The position numbers were made by a program, and so were the translations under genes. DNA of 55,016 nt from JAADGZ01 sp964596835 (lineage in GTDB: Bacteria > Pseudomonadota > Gammaproteobacteria > UBA6429 > Thiohalophilaceae), in assembly GCA_964596835.1 (NCBI GenBank), contig CAZQVV010000001.1, positions 1 through 55,016 on the forward strand, given 5' to 3'. Positions 22,696 to 31,073 of the stretch are shown piece by piece. The notes under the pieces are model-generated. The model was not told where the DNA came from, made no database searches, and worked only from the letters and a program-made list of their open reading frames with translations. Numbering within the stretch: position 1 is the first letter of the stretch; each line of letters starts with the position of its first letter.

Positions 22696-25227
22696 TTAAT
22701 CAAGGGTGAAATAAAAGGTCGCGCCCTTGTTCACTTCAGCGTCGGCCCATATTTTCCCACCGTGCCGGTGAATGATGCGCTGCACGGTGGCCAGACCAAT
22801 GCCTGTTCCTTCGAACTCCTTGCCGTGAAGACGCTGGAAAGCGCCGAACAGTCTGTTTGAATATTTCATATCGAAGCCAGCGCCGTTGTCCCTGACATAA
22901 TAGACCGCTTTGCCATTTTCCTGCCGACAGGCAAATTCGATCACCGCATCATCCTTCTTGCTGGAATATTTCAAGGCGTTGCCAAACATGTTCTCCAGGG
23001 CAATGTGGATTAATTTTTTATCGCAGACTGCATTGAGTTGTTTCTGGATTCGCCATTGCACATTGTTATCCGGATACTGTTCGCCAAGCTGTTGCCGGAT
23101 ATGATCCGCCATGGCGCTCAGATCGCAGCTGTTTTTGTTCAGTTCCTGACGGTTGATCTGCGACAGCATCAGTAAGTCGTCGATGAGAGCGGACATGTGG
23201 TTAGCGCCGCCAGCTATTCGATTCAGATAATCATTGGCGGTATGGTCGAGGCTACCGGCATAATCTTCTCTGAGGGCGATGGCGAAACCATGAATAGCGC
23301 GCAGGGGCGCGCGCAAGTCATGAGAAACTGAATAACTGAAAGATTCCAGTTCCCGGTTAATCAGGGTTAAAGCGGCGGTGCGTTTTTCGACTTCGGTTTC
23401 CAGATATTCCTGATGCTGGAGGAGCCTGTTTTCGATTTCCCGTTGATTGCTCAAATCGTGTACCCCCATGAGGATACTGACAGGATCCTGTTGCTCATTG
23501 CGAATAACCTTGAGCATAATTTCAATGGGGAGTCCGGTGGGATTGTCAGGATGATTCGCTTCCATGATTAGCTGAGTGTCTTTACGCGCTTTTCTGGCCC
23601 GGCATATCGGGCAGGGGATGGGTTCGCCCTGGGGATGCAAAATGCGGTTAATGTCCTGGCCAATCACCTGTTCCGGTTGCAGGCCGGTGAGTTTGTAGAA
23701 GGTTTTGTTGGCGCGTATTACCCGCTCATCGAGATCAATCAGATAAATAGCGTCACCGATATAGTCCATGGCGTGTTTCCATTCAGACGCTGTTCTGGCT
23801 CGCTCGTCTTCAATTTTCCTGCGTTCGGTAACGTCCTGCAGTAGTCCGAAAGAACGTAAAGGCCTGCCAGTAGCATCAAAGTGGGTTTTACAATATTCAT
23901 GTACATACTTGATTCGGCCATCCTTCATTAACAGGCGGTGGCTAATATTATAGGGGGTCCTGTTTTTGAGTGAGTCCGCATAGGCCTGGCTGACCTGCTC
24001 GCGATCATCCGGATATATGCTGTCGAGAAAGGCGGCGTAGGAAGGCTGGAATTTGTCAGCATCAAGTTCAAAAATACGGAAAATTTCATCTGACCATGTA
24101 AGCGTATCGTTAACCAGATCCCGTTCCCAGTTGCCGATATGGGCAAGTTGCTGGGCTTCTGCAAGATTACGCTGGCTTTTTCGCAAGGCTTCCTGCTGGC
24201 GGTATTCTTCGGTAATGTCACGGAATACCAGAATCACGCCGAGAATTTTTTCTTCTTCATCCATGATGGGGGCGCCACTGTCGGCGATCTGGTATTCGGA
24301 TCCATCTTTGGCAATGAGCACAGTATGGTTTGCCAGGCCGACCATATGCCCGTGGGATAAAACCTTTTCCACAGGGTTACCAACCGGTTGGTGGCTATGG
24401 GCGTTTACAATCCTGAATATATCCGGCAAGGGATGCCCTCTGGCTTCATGTTGCCGCCAGCCGGTCAGGGTCTCCGCCACCGGATTCATGCGTGTGACCT
24501 TGCCCTGTTCATCGGTGGCGATGACGGCATCACCAATGCTGTTCAGCGTCAGGGAAAGGTGGTTTTCCCGCTGGTGGAGTTCGCTACGAGCCTGTTCCAC
24601 CGCCTGATAGGCGTTCAGTATTTCCCGCTGACGGACGCGTAGGAAAAAAATAATCAGCAGGAACAGATAGATGATCAGGCTAATGCCACTCCATTGCAGC
24701 AGGCGCTCGGCAGTCAGACCCCGCTCGATGTCCCGCTGGATGGGTGCCTCGCCCTTGGCGAGAAGCGTGAGTATATCAAGCAGTCGTTGGCGATCTTCAA
24801 GCAGGTGGCGCGAAACAGGGACGGTCGGTTCAACAGCCGCAGAGTGGTTACGCTCAGCCTGTTCGGCCTGAATCCACTTATTGATGGCGAGGGCAAGCGC
24901 ATCGACACTGTTCGCCAGTTGGGGATTATAGCGGCTTGTTTCGTGATAACGTTTTACCAGGGTCTGGACTTTTGCCATTCTTTGTTCACAGATCGTCTTC
25001 GCGGCGGCTTTCGCAGCTAAATCCAGATCGGTTTTCAGCTCAGTACCTTCAATATCCAGCAGGGGACGGCGTATGGCATCCAGCATCTGAATAGCCGTAG
25101 CGCCCTGCTGGCCCTGCCGGATCTGCTGCGGAACATTCTGAAGGAAGATCACGGTGATAAATACAAGAATGCCGAGCAGGGCACTGAACAGAAAGTGGCG
25201 GGATTCTTTAGCGTTATTGCGAAACAT
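22696..25227 (-). CDS. Membrane PAS-domain sensor histidine kinase
   Basis: 843 aa. Two membrane spans (about 12-31 and 178-198) enclose a roughly 145-residue helical sensor region. Three PAS domains follow (about 222-340, 360-475, 485-605); the third carries a CPIC motif. The HisKA H-box is FSYSVSHDLRAPLRAIHGF. The HATPase has ENMFGNALKYSSK (N-box), VRDNGAGFDM (G1) and GTGIGLATVQRIIH (G2). No receiver or adjacent response regulator gene. Its catalytic half closely resembles the kinase at 31074-32570, indicating paralogues. Signal unknown. Confidence 0.9.
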   Translation of the reverse strand: MFRNNAKESRHFLFSALLGILVFITVIFLQNVPQQIRQGQQGATAIQMLDAIRRPLLDIEGTELKTDLDLAAKAAAKTICEQRMAKVQTLVKRYHETSRYNPQLANSVDALALAINKWIQAEQAERNHSAAVEPTVPVSRHLLEDRQRLLDILTLLAKGEAPIQRDIERGLTAERLLQWSGISLIIYLFLLIIFFLRVRQREILNAYQAVEQARSELHQRENHLSLTLNSIGDAVIATDEQGKVTRMNPVAETLTGWRQHEARGHPLPDIFRIVNAHSHQPVGNPVEKVLSHGHMVGLANHTVLIAKDGSEYQIADSGAPIMDEEEKILGVILVFRDITEEYRQQEALRKSQRNLAEAQQLAHIGNWERDLVNDTLTWSDEIFRIFELDADKFQPSYAAFLDSIYPDDREQVSQAYADSLKNRTPYNISHRLLMKDGRIKYVHEYCKTHFDATGRPLRSFGLLQDVTERRKIEDERARTASEWKHAMDYIGDAIYLIDLDERVIRANKTFYKLTGLQPEQVIGQDINRILHPQGEPIPCPICRARKARKDTQLIMEANHPDNPTGLPIEIMLKVIRNEQQDPVSILMGVHDLSNQREIENRLLQHQEYLETEVEKRTAALTLINRELESFSYSVSHDLRAPLRAIHGFAIALREDYAGSLDHTANDYLNRIAGGANHMSALIDDLLMLSQINRQELNKNSCDLSAMADHIRQQLGEQYPDNNVQWRIQKQLNAVCDKKLIHIALENMFGNALKYSSKKDDAVIEFACRQENGKAVYYVRDNGAGFDMKYSNRLFGAFQRLHGKEFEGTGIGLATVQRIIHRHGGKIWADAEVNKGATFYFTLD

Positions 25228-25363
25228 TATCCTGATAAATTAGATTGTTAATCACAGAAGATCCAGTTTTAATTTCTTTGGCTTTAATTCCCAGTTGCTT
25301 GCAGCGAAAAACAGTAGGAGGGGTAGAGCGAAGCGAAACCCATCAGCACGCCACAGATTAATG

Positions 25364-25390
25364 CCCCGCAGCTTGCTGTGGGGTAGTTTA
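25364..25390. repeat. CCCCGCAGC hairpin repeat upstream of carA
   Basis: CCCCGCAGC-TT-GCTGTGGGG (25364-25383, one G-T pair) followed by TAGTTTAT, preceded by GAGCGAAGCGAAACCC (25326-25341), a string repeated before nuo at 39041-39055. Both belong to widespread intergenic repeat types. The remaining 25228-25500 shows no gene; a weak -10-like TAAAAT is at 25461. Confidence 0.45.
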
Positions 25391-25507
25391 TAGAAAAATT
25401 TCCTCGGGCCGTACTAAGAGGATCTTAACCAGACCACTAGCTACGCGTGCGTATTTCCAGTAAAATCCCCCCGGTCTGAAATATTTCCGACCATCCTATT
25501 TTGAGCA

Positions 25508-25539
25508 GGAGACCTCCAGCCGGGCGTCTCCCGTTTTTT
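25508..25539 (+). terminator. Leader hairpin with T-run before carA (possible attenuator)
   Basis: GGAGAC (25508-25513) pairs with GTCTCC (25526-25531) and is followed by GTTTTTT. It lies 26 nt before the likely carA start. An intrinsic-terminator shape inside the leader suggests pyrimidine- or arginine-responsive attenuation of carAB; a competing antiterminator was not worked out. Confidence 0.55.
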
Positions 25540-25564
25540 GTGTGCCTGGATTATGGGGGTTTAC

Positions 25565-26713
25565 TTGAGAAAACCGGCTCTGCTTGCACTCGAAGATGGC
25601 ACCGTTTTTCAGGGTGAGTCCATCGGTATTGATGGTCAGACGGCAGGCGAGGTGGTGTTTAATACCGCCATGACAGGTTATCAGGAAATCCTTACCGATC
25701 CTTCCTATGCACAGCAAATTATCACCCTGACCTATCCTCACATCGGTAATACCGGCAGCAATGCCGAAGATGACGAATCCTCAAGCATTCACGCCAGCGG
25801 CCTGGTCATACGTGATTTACCCCTATTGGCGAGCAACTGGCGCAAACAGGGAAGTCTGGACGATTATCTGCTGCGTAACAAGGTGGTTGCCATCGCCGAT
25901 ATCGACACCCGCAAGCTGACCCGTCTGCTGCGAGAGAAGGGCGCCCAGAATGGTTGTATCCTGGCGGGAGATAAGCTGGATGAACAGGCGGCGTTAGCGG
26001 CGGCAAAAGCCTTTCCCGGCCTCAAAGGCATGGATCTGGCGAAAGAAGTCACTACCCAGACCCCTTATGAATGGGCGCAAGGCAGTTGGACCCTGGACGG
26101 CGGCTTGCCTGAAGCCGCGCATTCACTCGGAGAAAAGCTGCCCCTGCATGTGGTAGCCTATGATTTTGGCGTCAAGCGCAACATCCTGCGCATGCTGGTG
26201 GACCGGGGCTGTCGCCTGACGGTGGTGCCAGCTCAGACCCCGGCGGCCGAGGTGCTGGCCATGAAGCCGGACGGCGTGTTTCTTTCCAATGGTCCCGGTG
26301 ATCCGGAACCCTGTGATTATGCGATTACCGCGATTCAGAAACTGGCGGCAAAGGCCGTGCCCATGTTCGGCATTTGTCTCGGGCATCAGCTATTGGCACT
26401 GGCCTCTGGCGCCAGAACCGAAAAAATGAAATTCGGCCATCATGGTGCGAATCACCCGGTGCAGGATCTGCGAAGCAGGCAGGTCATGATCACTAGCCAG
26501 AACCATGGCTTCGCCGTGGCGGAAGACAGCCTGCCCGATAACTTGCAGGCCACTCATCGCTCCCTGTTTGACGGCTCCCTGCAAGGCGTGCAGCGCACCG
26601 ATATTCCCGCCTTCAGTTTTCAGGGGCACCCCGAAGCCAGCCCGGGGCCGCACGATGTTGCGTCGTTGTTTGATCGATTTGTTGATTTGATTAAGGAGAG
26701 AATCCGCGAATGA
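25565..26713 (+). CDS. carA: Carbamoyl-phosphate synthase small (glutaminase) subunit
   Basis: The TTG at 25565 is preferred because GGGGGT lies 5 nt upstream and the product (M)RKPALLALEDGTVFQGE is then 382 aa, as in E. coli; an ATG at 25553 or a TTG at 25538 would extend it by 4 or 9 residues. Glutamine amidotransferase: catalytic MFGICLGHQLLALA (Cys) and FQGHPEASPGPHD (His, Glu), with the N-terminal FNTAMTGYQEILTDPSY. Supplies ammonia to CarB for carbamoyl phosphate. The stop codon TGA lies within the 29-bp left end of the inserted GxxExxY element. Confidence 0.96.
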   Translation: MRKPALLALEDGTVFQGESIGIDGQTAGEVVFNTAMTGYQEILTDPSYAQQIITLTYPHIGNTGSNAEDDESSSIHASGLVIRDLPLLASNWRKQGSLDDYLLRNKVVAIADIDTRKLTRLLREKGAQNGCILAGDKLDEQAALAAAKAFPGLKGMDLAKEVTTQTPYEWAQGSWTLDGGLPEAAHSLGEKLPLHVVAYDFGVKRNILRMLVDRGCRLTVVPAQTPAAEVLAMKPDGVFLSNGPGDPEPCDYAITAIQKLAAKAVPMFGICLGHQLLALASGARTEKMKFGHHGANHPVQDLRSRQVMITSQNHGFAVAEDSLPDNLQATHRSLFDGSLQGVQRTDIPAFSFQGHPEASPGPHDVASLFDRFVDLIKERIRE

Positions 26714-27174
26714 ACGCGAATGAACGCGAATAAATAAATGGAGATTTTATTATGGTTCATGGAGAGAACTTGTCACAACAACTGATAGGTTGTGCGATAA
26801 ATGTAAGTAATATTTTAGGCTCAGGTTTTTTGGAGAATGTGTATGAACATGCCCTTTGTGTTGAATTGACTGAAGCAGGTATAGCATTTACACAGCAGCA
26901 GAAATATGAAGTGAATTACAGAAACAGGATTATTGGGAAATATTTTGCAGATATTGTTGTTGGGGATAAACTTCTTGTTGAATTAAAAGCACTTTCGGGC
27001 TTGAATCGAGAGCACGAAGCCCAGGTTATGAATTACCTTAAAGCTTCAGGGTTGTCAGTCGGGATACTTTTAAATTTTGGCACACCAAAATTAGGAATCA
27101 AACGGATAGTCTGGCAGTGCAATCATAGTGATATTATTTAATAAAATTCGCGTTCATTCGCGTTCATTCGCGGA
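26703..27174 (+). mobile_element. 472-bp GxxExxY cassette with 29-bp perfect inverted ends, inserted between carA and carB
   Basis: The left end 26703-26731 and right end 27146-27174 are perfect inverted repeats. Each is three turns of a 10-bp unit (CGCGAATGAA) starting TCCGCG. The enclosed DNA is visibly A/T-rich compared with carA and carB and holds one gene. The left end overlaps the last codons and stop of carA; the right end lies 23 bp before carB. No target-site duplication or transposase is evident, so how it moves is unknown. A gene-less relative is at 2530-2646. Confidence 0.75.
26752..27141 (+). CDS. GxxExxY family protein (PD-(D/E)XK nuclease-like)
   Basis: 129 aa with GGAG 8 nt before the ATG. 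The family name motif is GFLENVY at about residues 24-30, within LGSGFLENVYEHAL. A PD-(D/E)XK-like core follows: FADIVVGDKLLVELKAL (Asp, then Glu-x-Lys). NREHEAQVMNYLKASGLSVG and LLNFGTPKLGIKRIV complete the usual pattern. The biochemical role is not established as far as I know; nuclease activity is inferred from the fold. Low G+C compared with neighbours and inverted-repeat flanks point to horizontal acquisition. In P. aeruginosa an unrelated orf is described between carA and carB, so this gap tolerates insertions. Confidence 0.85.
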   Translation: MVHGENLSQQLIGCAINVSNILGSGFLENVYEHALCVELTEAGIAFTQQQKYEVNYRNRIIGKYFADIVVGDKLLVELKALSGLNREHEAQVMNYLKASGLSVGILLNFGTPKLGIKRIVWQCNHSDII

Positions 27175-27197
27175 CTTAATAGAACTAAATTTAAACA

Positions 27198-30100
27198 ATG
27201 CCTAAAAGAACCGACATTAAAAGCATCCTTATCATTGGCGCCGGCCCGATTGTCATCGGCCAGGCCTGTGAGTTCGATTACTCCGGTGCGCAGGCCTGCA
27301 AGGCGCTAAAAGAGGAGGGCTACCGGGTGATCCTGGTGAACTCTAATCCGGCCACGATCATGACCGATCCGGAGATGGCTGATGCGACCTATATCGAACC
27401 TATCAACTGGAAAACAGTTCGCACTATTATTAAAAAAGAACGTCCGGACGCTATTCTGCCCACGATGGGGGGCCAAACGGCGCTCAACTGTGCGCTGGAT
27501 CTGGCGCGTGAAGGGGTGCTGGAAAAATTTGATGTAGAAATGATTGGCGCCAGTCGTGACGCCATCGACAAGGCGGAAGACAGGGATCATTTCCGCACCG
27601 CGATGCAGAAAATTGGCCTGGATATGCCCCGCGCCGCTGTCGCGCACAGCCTGGAGGAAGCCTTTCAGCTTCAGGCGCAGGTGGGCTTTCCCACGGTCAT
27701 TCGTCCCTCATTTACCATGGGCGGCAGCGGCGGCGGGATTGCGTATAACAAAGAAGAGTTTGTCGAGATTTGCGAGCGCGGGCTGGATCTCTCGCCTACC
27801 AATGAACTGCTGATTGAAGAATCTATTCTCGGCTGGAAAGAATATGAAATGGAAGTGGTGCGGGATCACAAGGATAACTGCATCATCATTTGCTCGATCG
27901 AAAATCTGGATCCCATGGGCGTGCATACCGGTGATTCCATTACTGTCGCACCGGCGCAGACGCTGACCGACAAAGAATACCAAATCATGCGCAACGCTTC
28001 ACTGGCGGTGTTGCGGGAAATCGGCGTCGATACCGGGGGGTCCAATGTGCAGTTCGCCATTGATCCTGATAATGGTCGCATGATCATCATCGAGATGAAT
28101 CCCCGCGTATCCCGTTCTTCGGCGCTGGCTTCCAAGGCGACGGGCTTTCCGATTGCCAAGGTTGCGGCCAGGCTGGCCGTAGGTTATACGCTGGATGAGC
28201 TGGCCAACGACATTACCGGTGGCGCAACCCCGGCCTCGTTCGAGCCCAGTATTGATTATGTGGTGACCAAGATACCGCGTTTCACGTTTGAAAAATTTCC
28301 CAAAGCGGATTCACACCTGACCACACAGATGAAGTCGGTGGGCGAGGTGATGGCCATTGGTCGCTCTCAGCAGGAGTCATTGCAAAAAGCCTTGCGTGGG
28401 CTTGAAATTGGTGTGGATGGTTTTGATGAAATGTTGGATCAGCATGCGGATGATGCGCTGGACGTGCTCAGGCAGGAGCTGCGATCCCCCGGTCCGCATC
28501 GCCTCTGGTATGTGGCGGACGCCTTTCGCATAGGACTGAGTGTGGACGATCTGTTTGACCTGACCTTTATTGATCGCTGGTTCCTGGTGCAGATCGAGGA
28601 ACTCGTGCAACTGGAAAATGAGGTCCGCGAGCAAGGCCGGATGGCACTGGACAAACCGCGTATGCGCAAGCTTAAGCGCAAAGGTTTTTCCGATCGCAGG
28701 CTGGCAAAATTGTTGGATATCGGCGAACAGGCGTTGCGGGCTTTACGCTATGAGCTGGGCGTGCGGCCAGTGTACAAGCGGGTGGATACCTGTGCGGCGG
28801 AATTCGCTACCAATACTGCCTACATGTATTCCACCTATGAAGAGGAATGCGAAGCCGCAGTGACAGACAAAGACAAAATCATGGTGCTAGGCGGCGGGCC
28901 AAACCGCATCGGTCAGGGAATTGAGTTCGATTATTGCTGTGTGCATGCTGCCATGGCCTGCCATGATGACGGCTTTGAAACCATCATGGTCAACTGCAAT
29001 CCGGAAACCGTTTCCACCGATTATGATACCTCGGACCGGCTTTATTTCGAGCCGCTGACCCTGGAAGACGTACTGGAATTGATCGATCTGGAAAAACCCA
29101 AGGGCGTCATTGTTCAATACGGTGGACAGACGCCGTTGAAATTGGCGCGGGATCTGGAAGCCGCCGGTGCGCCGATTATTGGCACCAGTCCGGACTCGAT
29201 TGATTTAGCCGAAGACCGCGAGCGCTTCCAGCAATTGGTCCATGAGCTGGGTCTGAAACAGCCGCCCAATCGTACTGCGCGTGCGCCGGAAGCCGCAGTG
29301 AAACTGGCCGAGGAAATCGGTTATCCGCTGGTGGTGCGTCCGTCCTATGTGCTGGGCGGGCGGGCGATGGAAATTGTTTATAACGAAAAAGAACTGCGCC
29401 GGTACATGACCGAGGCGGTGCAGGTTTCCAATGATTCGCCGGTATTGCTGGATCGTTTTCTGGATGACGCGGTTGAAGTGGACGTGGATGTTATTTGTGA
29501 TGGCAAGGATGTGTTTATTGGCGGTATCATGCAGCATATCGAACAGGCTGGCGTGCATTCCGGTGACTCCGCCTGCTCCCTGCCGCCCTACAGCATTTCC
29601 GCCGAATTGCAGGATGAGATGCGCGAACAGGCCGCTAAAATGGCGCGGGCGCTGAATGTCATCGGTTTGATGAATACCCAGTTTGCGATTCAAAAAGATG
29701 TGGTCTATGTACTGGAAGTGAATCCACGCGCCTCACGCACCGTACCCTATGTGTCCAAGGCGACGGGAGTTGCGCTGGCGAAAGTGGCGGCGCGTTGCAT
29801 GGTCGGCCGCAGCCTGGCGCAACAGAACATTACCCAGGAGATTGTGCCGGACTATTTTTCGGTTAAGGAAGCCGTGTTTCCTTTTGATAAGTTCCCCGGT
29901 ATCGATCCCCTCCTGGGGCCGGAAATGAAATCGACCGGTGAAGTCATGGGCGTGGGGCGCAGTTTTGGTGAAGCCTTTGCCAAGTCGCAGATTGCCGCAG
30001 GCGTAATTCTGCCGAGCAAAGGTCGGGCTTTTTTGAGCGTACGCAATACCGACAAGCCGGGTATCGTTGAAGTGGGACGTCAGTTGCAGAAGCAGGGGTT

Positions 30101-30419
30101 TGATCTGGTCGCGACCCGAGGCACAGCCAAAATACTGAGTGATGCCGGATTAGAGGTGCAGGCGGTCAACAAGGTCACCCAGGGTCGGCCGCATATTGTT
30201 GACATGATCAAGAATGATGAAATCAGTCTGATTGTTAATACCACTGAAGGCAGCCAGGCGATTGCCGATTCGGCGACTATTCGCAGTAATGCCTTGCAGC
30301 ATAAGGTAACCTACACGACGACGTTGGCGGGTGGCCTGGCCCTGTGCCTGGCCCTCAGACAACCCGATTTAAATACCGTAAACTGTTTGCAGGATTTGCA
30401 TCAGGAGATATCCGCATGA
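27198..30419 (+). CDS. carB: Carbamoyl-phosphate synthase large subunit
   Basis: 1073 aa, E. coli length. Two ATP-grasp halves: KSILIIGAGPIVIGQACEFD, ...FTMGGSGGGIAYN, EMNPRVSRSSALASKATGFP in the first; MVLGGGPNRIGQGIEFDYC, RPSYVLGGRAMEIVYN, EVNPRASRTVPYVSKATG in the second; then the MGS-like allosteric domain (FDLVATRGTAKIL) that binds UMP and ornithine in relatives. Forms carbamoyl phosphate for pyrimidine and arginine synthesis. No clear ribosome site precedes the ATG, possibly because the insertion replaced the original junction with carA. Overlaps greA by 4 nt. Confidence 0.97.
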   Translation: MPKRTDIKSILIIGAGPIVIGQACEFDYSGAQACKALKEEGYRVILVNSNPATIMTDPEMADATYIEPINWKTVRTIIKKERPDAILPTMGGQTALNCALDLAREGVLEKFDVEMIGASRDAIDKAEDRDHFRTAMQKIGLDMPRAAVAHSLEEAFQLQAQVGFPTVIRPSFTMGGSGGGIAYNKEEFVEICERGLDLSPTNELLIEESILGWKEYEMEVVRDHKDNCIIICSIENLDPMGVHTGDSITVAPAQTLTDKEYQIMRNASLAVLREIGVDTGGSNVQFAIDPDNGRMIIIEMNPRVSRSSALASKATGFPIAKVAARLAVGYTLDELANDITGGATPASFEPSIDYVVTKIPRFTFEKFPKADSHLTTQMKSVGEVMAIGRSQQESLQKALRGLEIGVDGFDEMLDQHADDALDVLRQELRSPGPHRLWYVADAFRIGLSVDDLFDLTFIDRWFLVQIEELVQLENEVREQGRMALDKPRMRKLKRKGFSDRRLAKLLDIGEQALRALRYELGVRPVYKRVDTCAAEFATNTAYMYSTYEEECEAAVTDKDKIMVLGGGPNRIGQGIEFDYCCVHAAMACHDDGFETIMVNCNPETVSTDYDTSDRLYFEPLTLEDVLELIDLEKPKGVIVQYGGQTPLKLARDLEAAGAPIIGTSPDSIDLAEDRERFQQLVHELGLKQPPNRTARAPEAAVKLAEEIGYPLVVRPSYVLGGRAMEIVYNEKELRRYMTEAVQVSNDSPVLLDRFLDDAVEVDVDVICDGKDVFIGGIMQHIEQAGVHSGDSACSLPPYSISAELQDEMREQAAKMARALNVIGLMNTQFAIQKDVVYVLEVNPRASRTVPYVSKATGVALAKVAARCMVGRSLAQQNITQEIVPDYFSVKEAVFPFDKFPGIDPLLGPEMKSTGEVMGVGRSFGEAFAKSQIAAGVILPSKGRAFLSVRNTDKPGIVEVGRQLQKQGFDLVATRGTAKILSDAGLEVQAVNKVTQGRPHIVDMIKNDEISLIVNTTEGSQAIADSATIRSNALQHKVTYTTTLAGGLALCLALRQPDLNTVNCLQDLHQEISA

Positions 30420-30898
30420 GCCGAGCACCGATGACAAGCCAGGGCGCCGAGAAGCTGCGCGCAGAATTAAAAGATTTGAAAAGTGTGCAGCGGCCAAAGG
30501 TCATTCAGGCCATTGCCGAAGCGCGTGAACATGGCGATTTAAAAGAAAATGCTGAATATCATGCTGCCCGCGAGCAACAGAGTTTCATCGAAGGCCGGAT
30601 CCTGCAAATCGAGGCGGCGCTGTCTAATTCACAGATCATCGATGTGGCGGTGGTGGGCGCCAATGCCGGTGATAAAGTGGTGTTTGGGGCAACGCTTGAA
30701 TTACTGGATGTTGAAAACGACACGGAAGTGACTTACCAGATCGTCGGTGAAATGGAAGCCGACATCAAGCAGAACCTGATCTCGATTACCTCGCCTATTG
30801 CCCGTGCATTGATTGGTAAGTCGGTCGATGATGTGGCTGAAGTTCAAGCTCCCGGCGGCGTGCATGAATATGAGATTATCTCGGTGCATTACGAGTAG
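30416..30898 (+). CDS. greA: Transcription elongation factor GreA
   Basis: 160 aa from the ATG that overlaps the carB stop (ATGA), giving the usual MSRAPMTSQGAEKLRAEL start. The N-terminal coiled coil carries EAREHGDLKENAEYHAAREQ, with the acidic tip residues that promote RNA cleavage by backtracked RNA polymerase; the C-terminal FKBP-like domain has GDKVVFGATLELLD and ISITSPIARALIGKSVDD. A carB-greA operon is known from Pseudomonas (carA-orf-carB-greA). Confidence 0.96.
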   Translation: MSRAPMTSQGAEKLRAELKDLKSVQRPKVIQAIAEAREHGDLKENAEYHAAREQQSFIEGRILQIEAALSNSQIIDVAVVGANAGDKVVFGATLELLDVENDTEVTYQIVGEMEADIKQNLISITSPIARALIGKSVDDVAEVQAPGGVHEYEIISVHYE

Positions 30899-31073
30899 CA
30901 TTGTCTACCTTGTTTCTTATCAAGAGTCCGGCCGGGTTGCTGCCGGTCATTTGTGGTTTGCATAAATAATCGTTCTTTCCCCGTGGTTTCAGACTTCGCT
31001 TCCTTTATTGAAGTGAAGTGGCTAAATTCTGCTATATTTTGTAATAGTGCGTGTCGACGCGGAGGGGTAGAAC

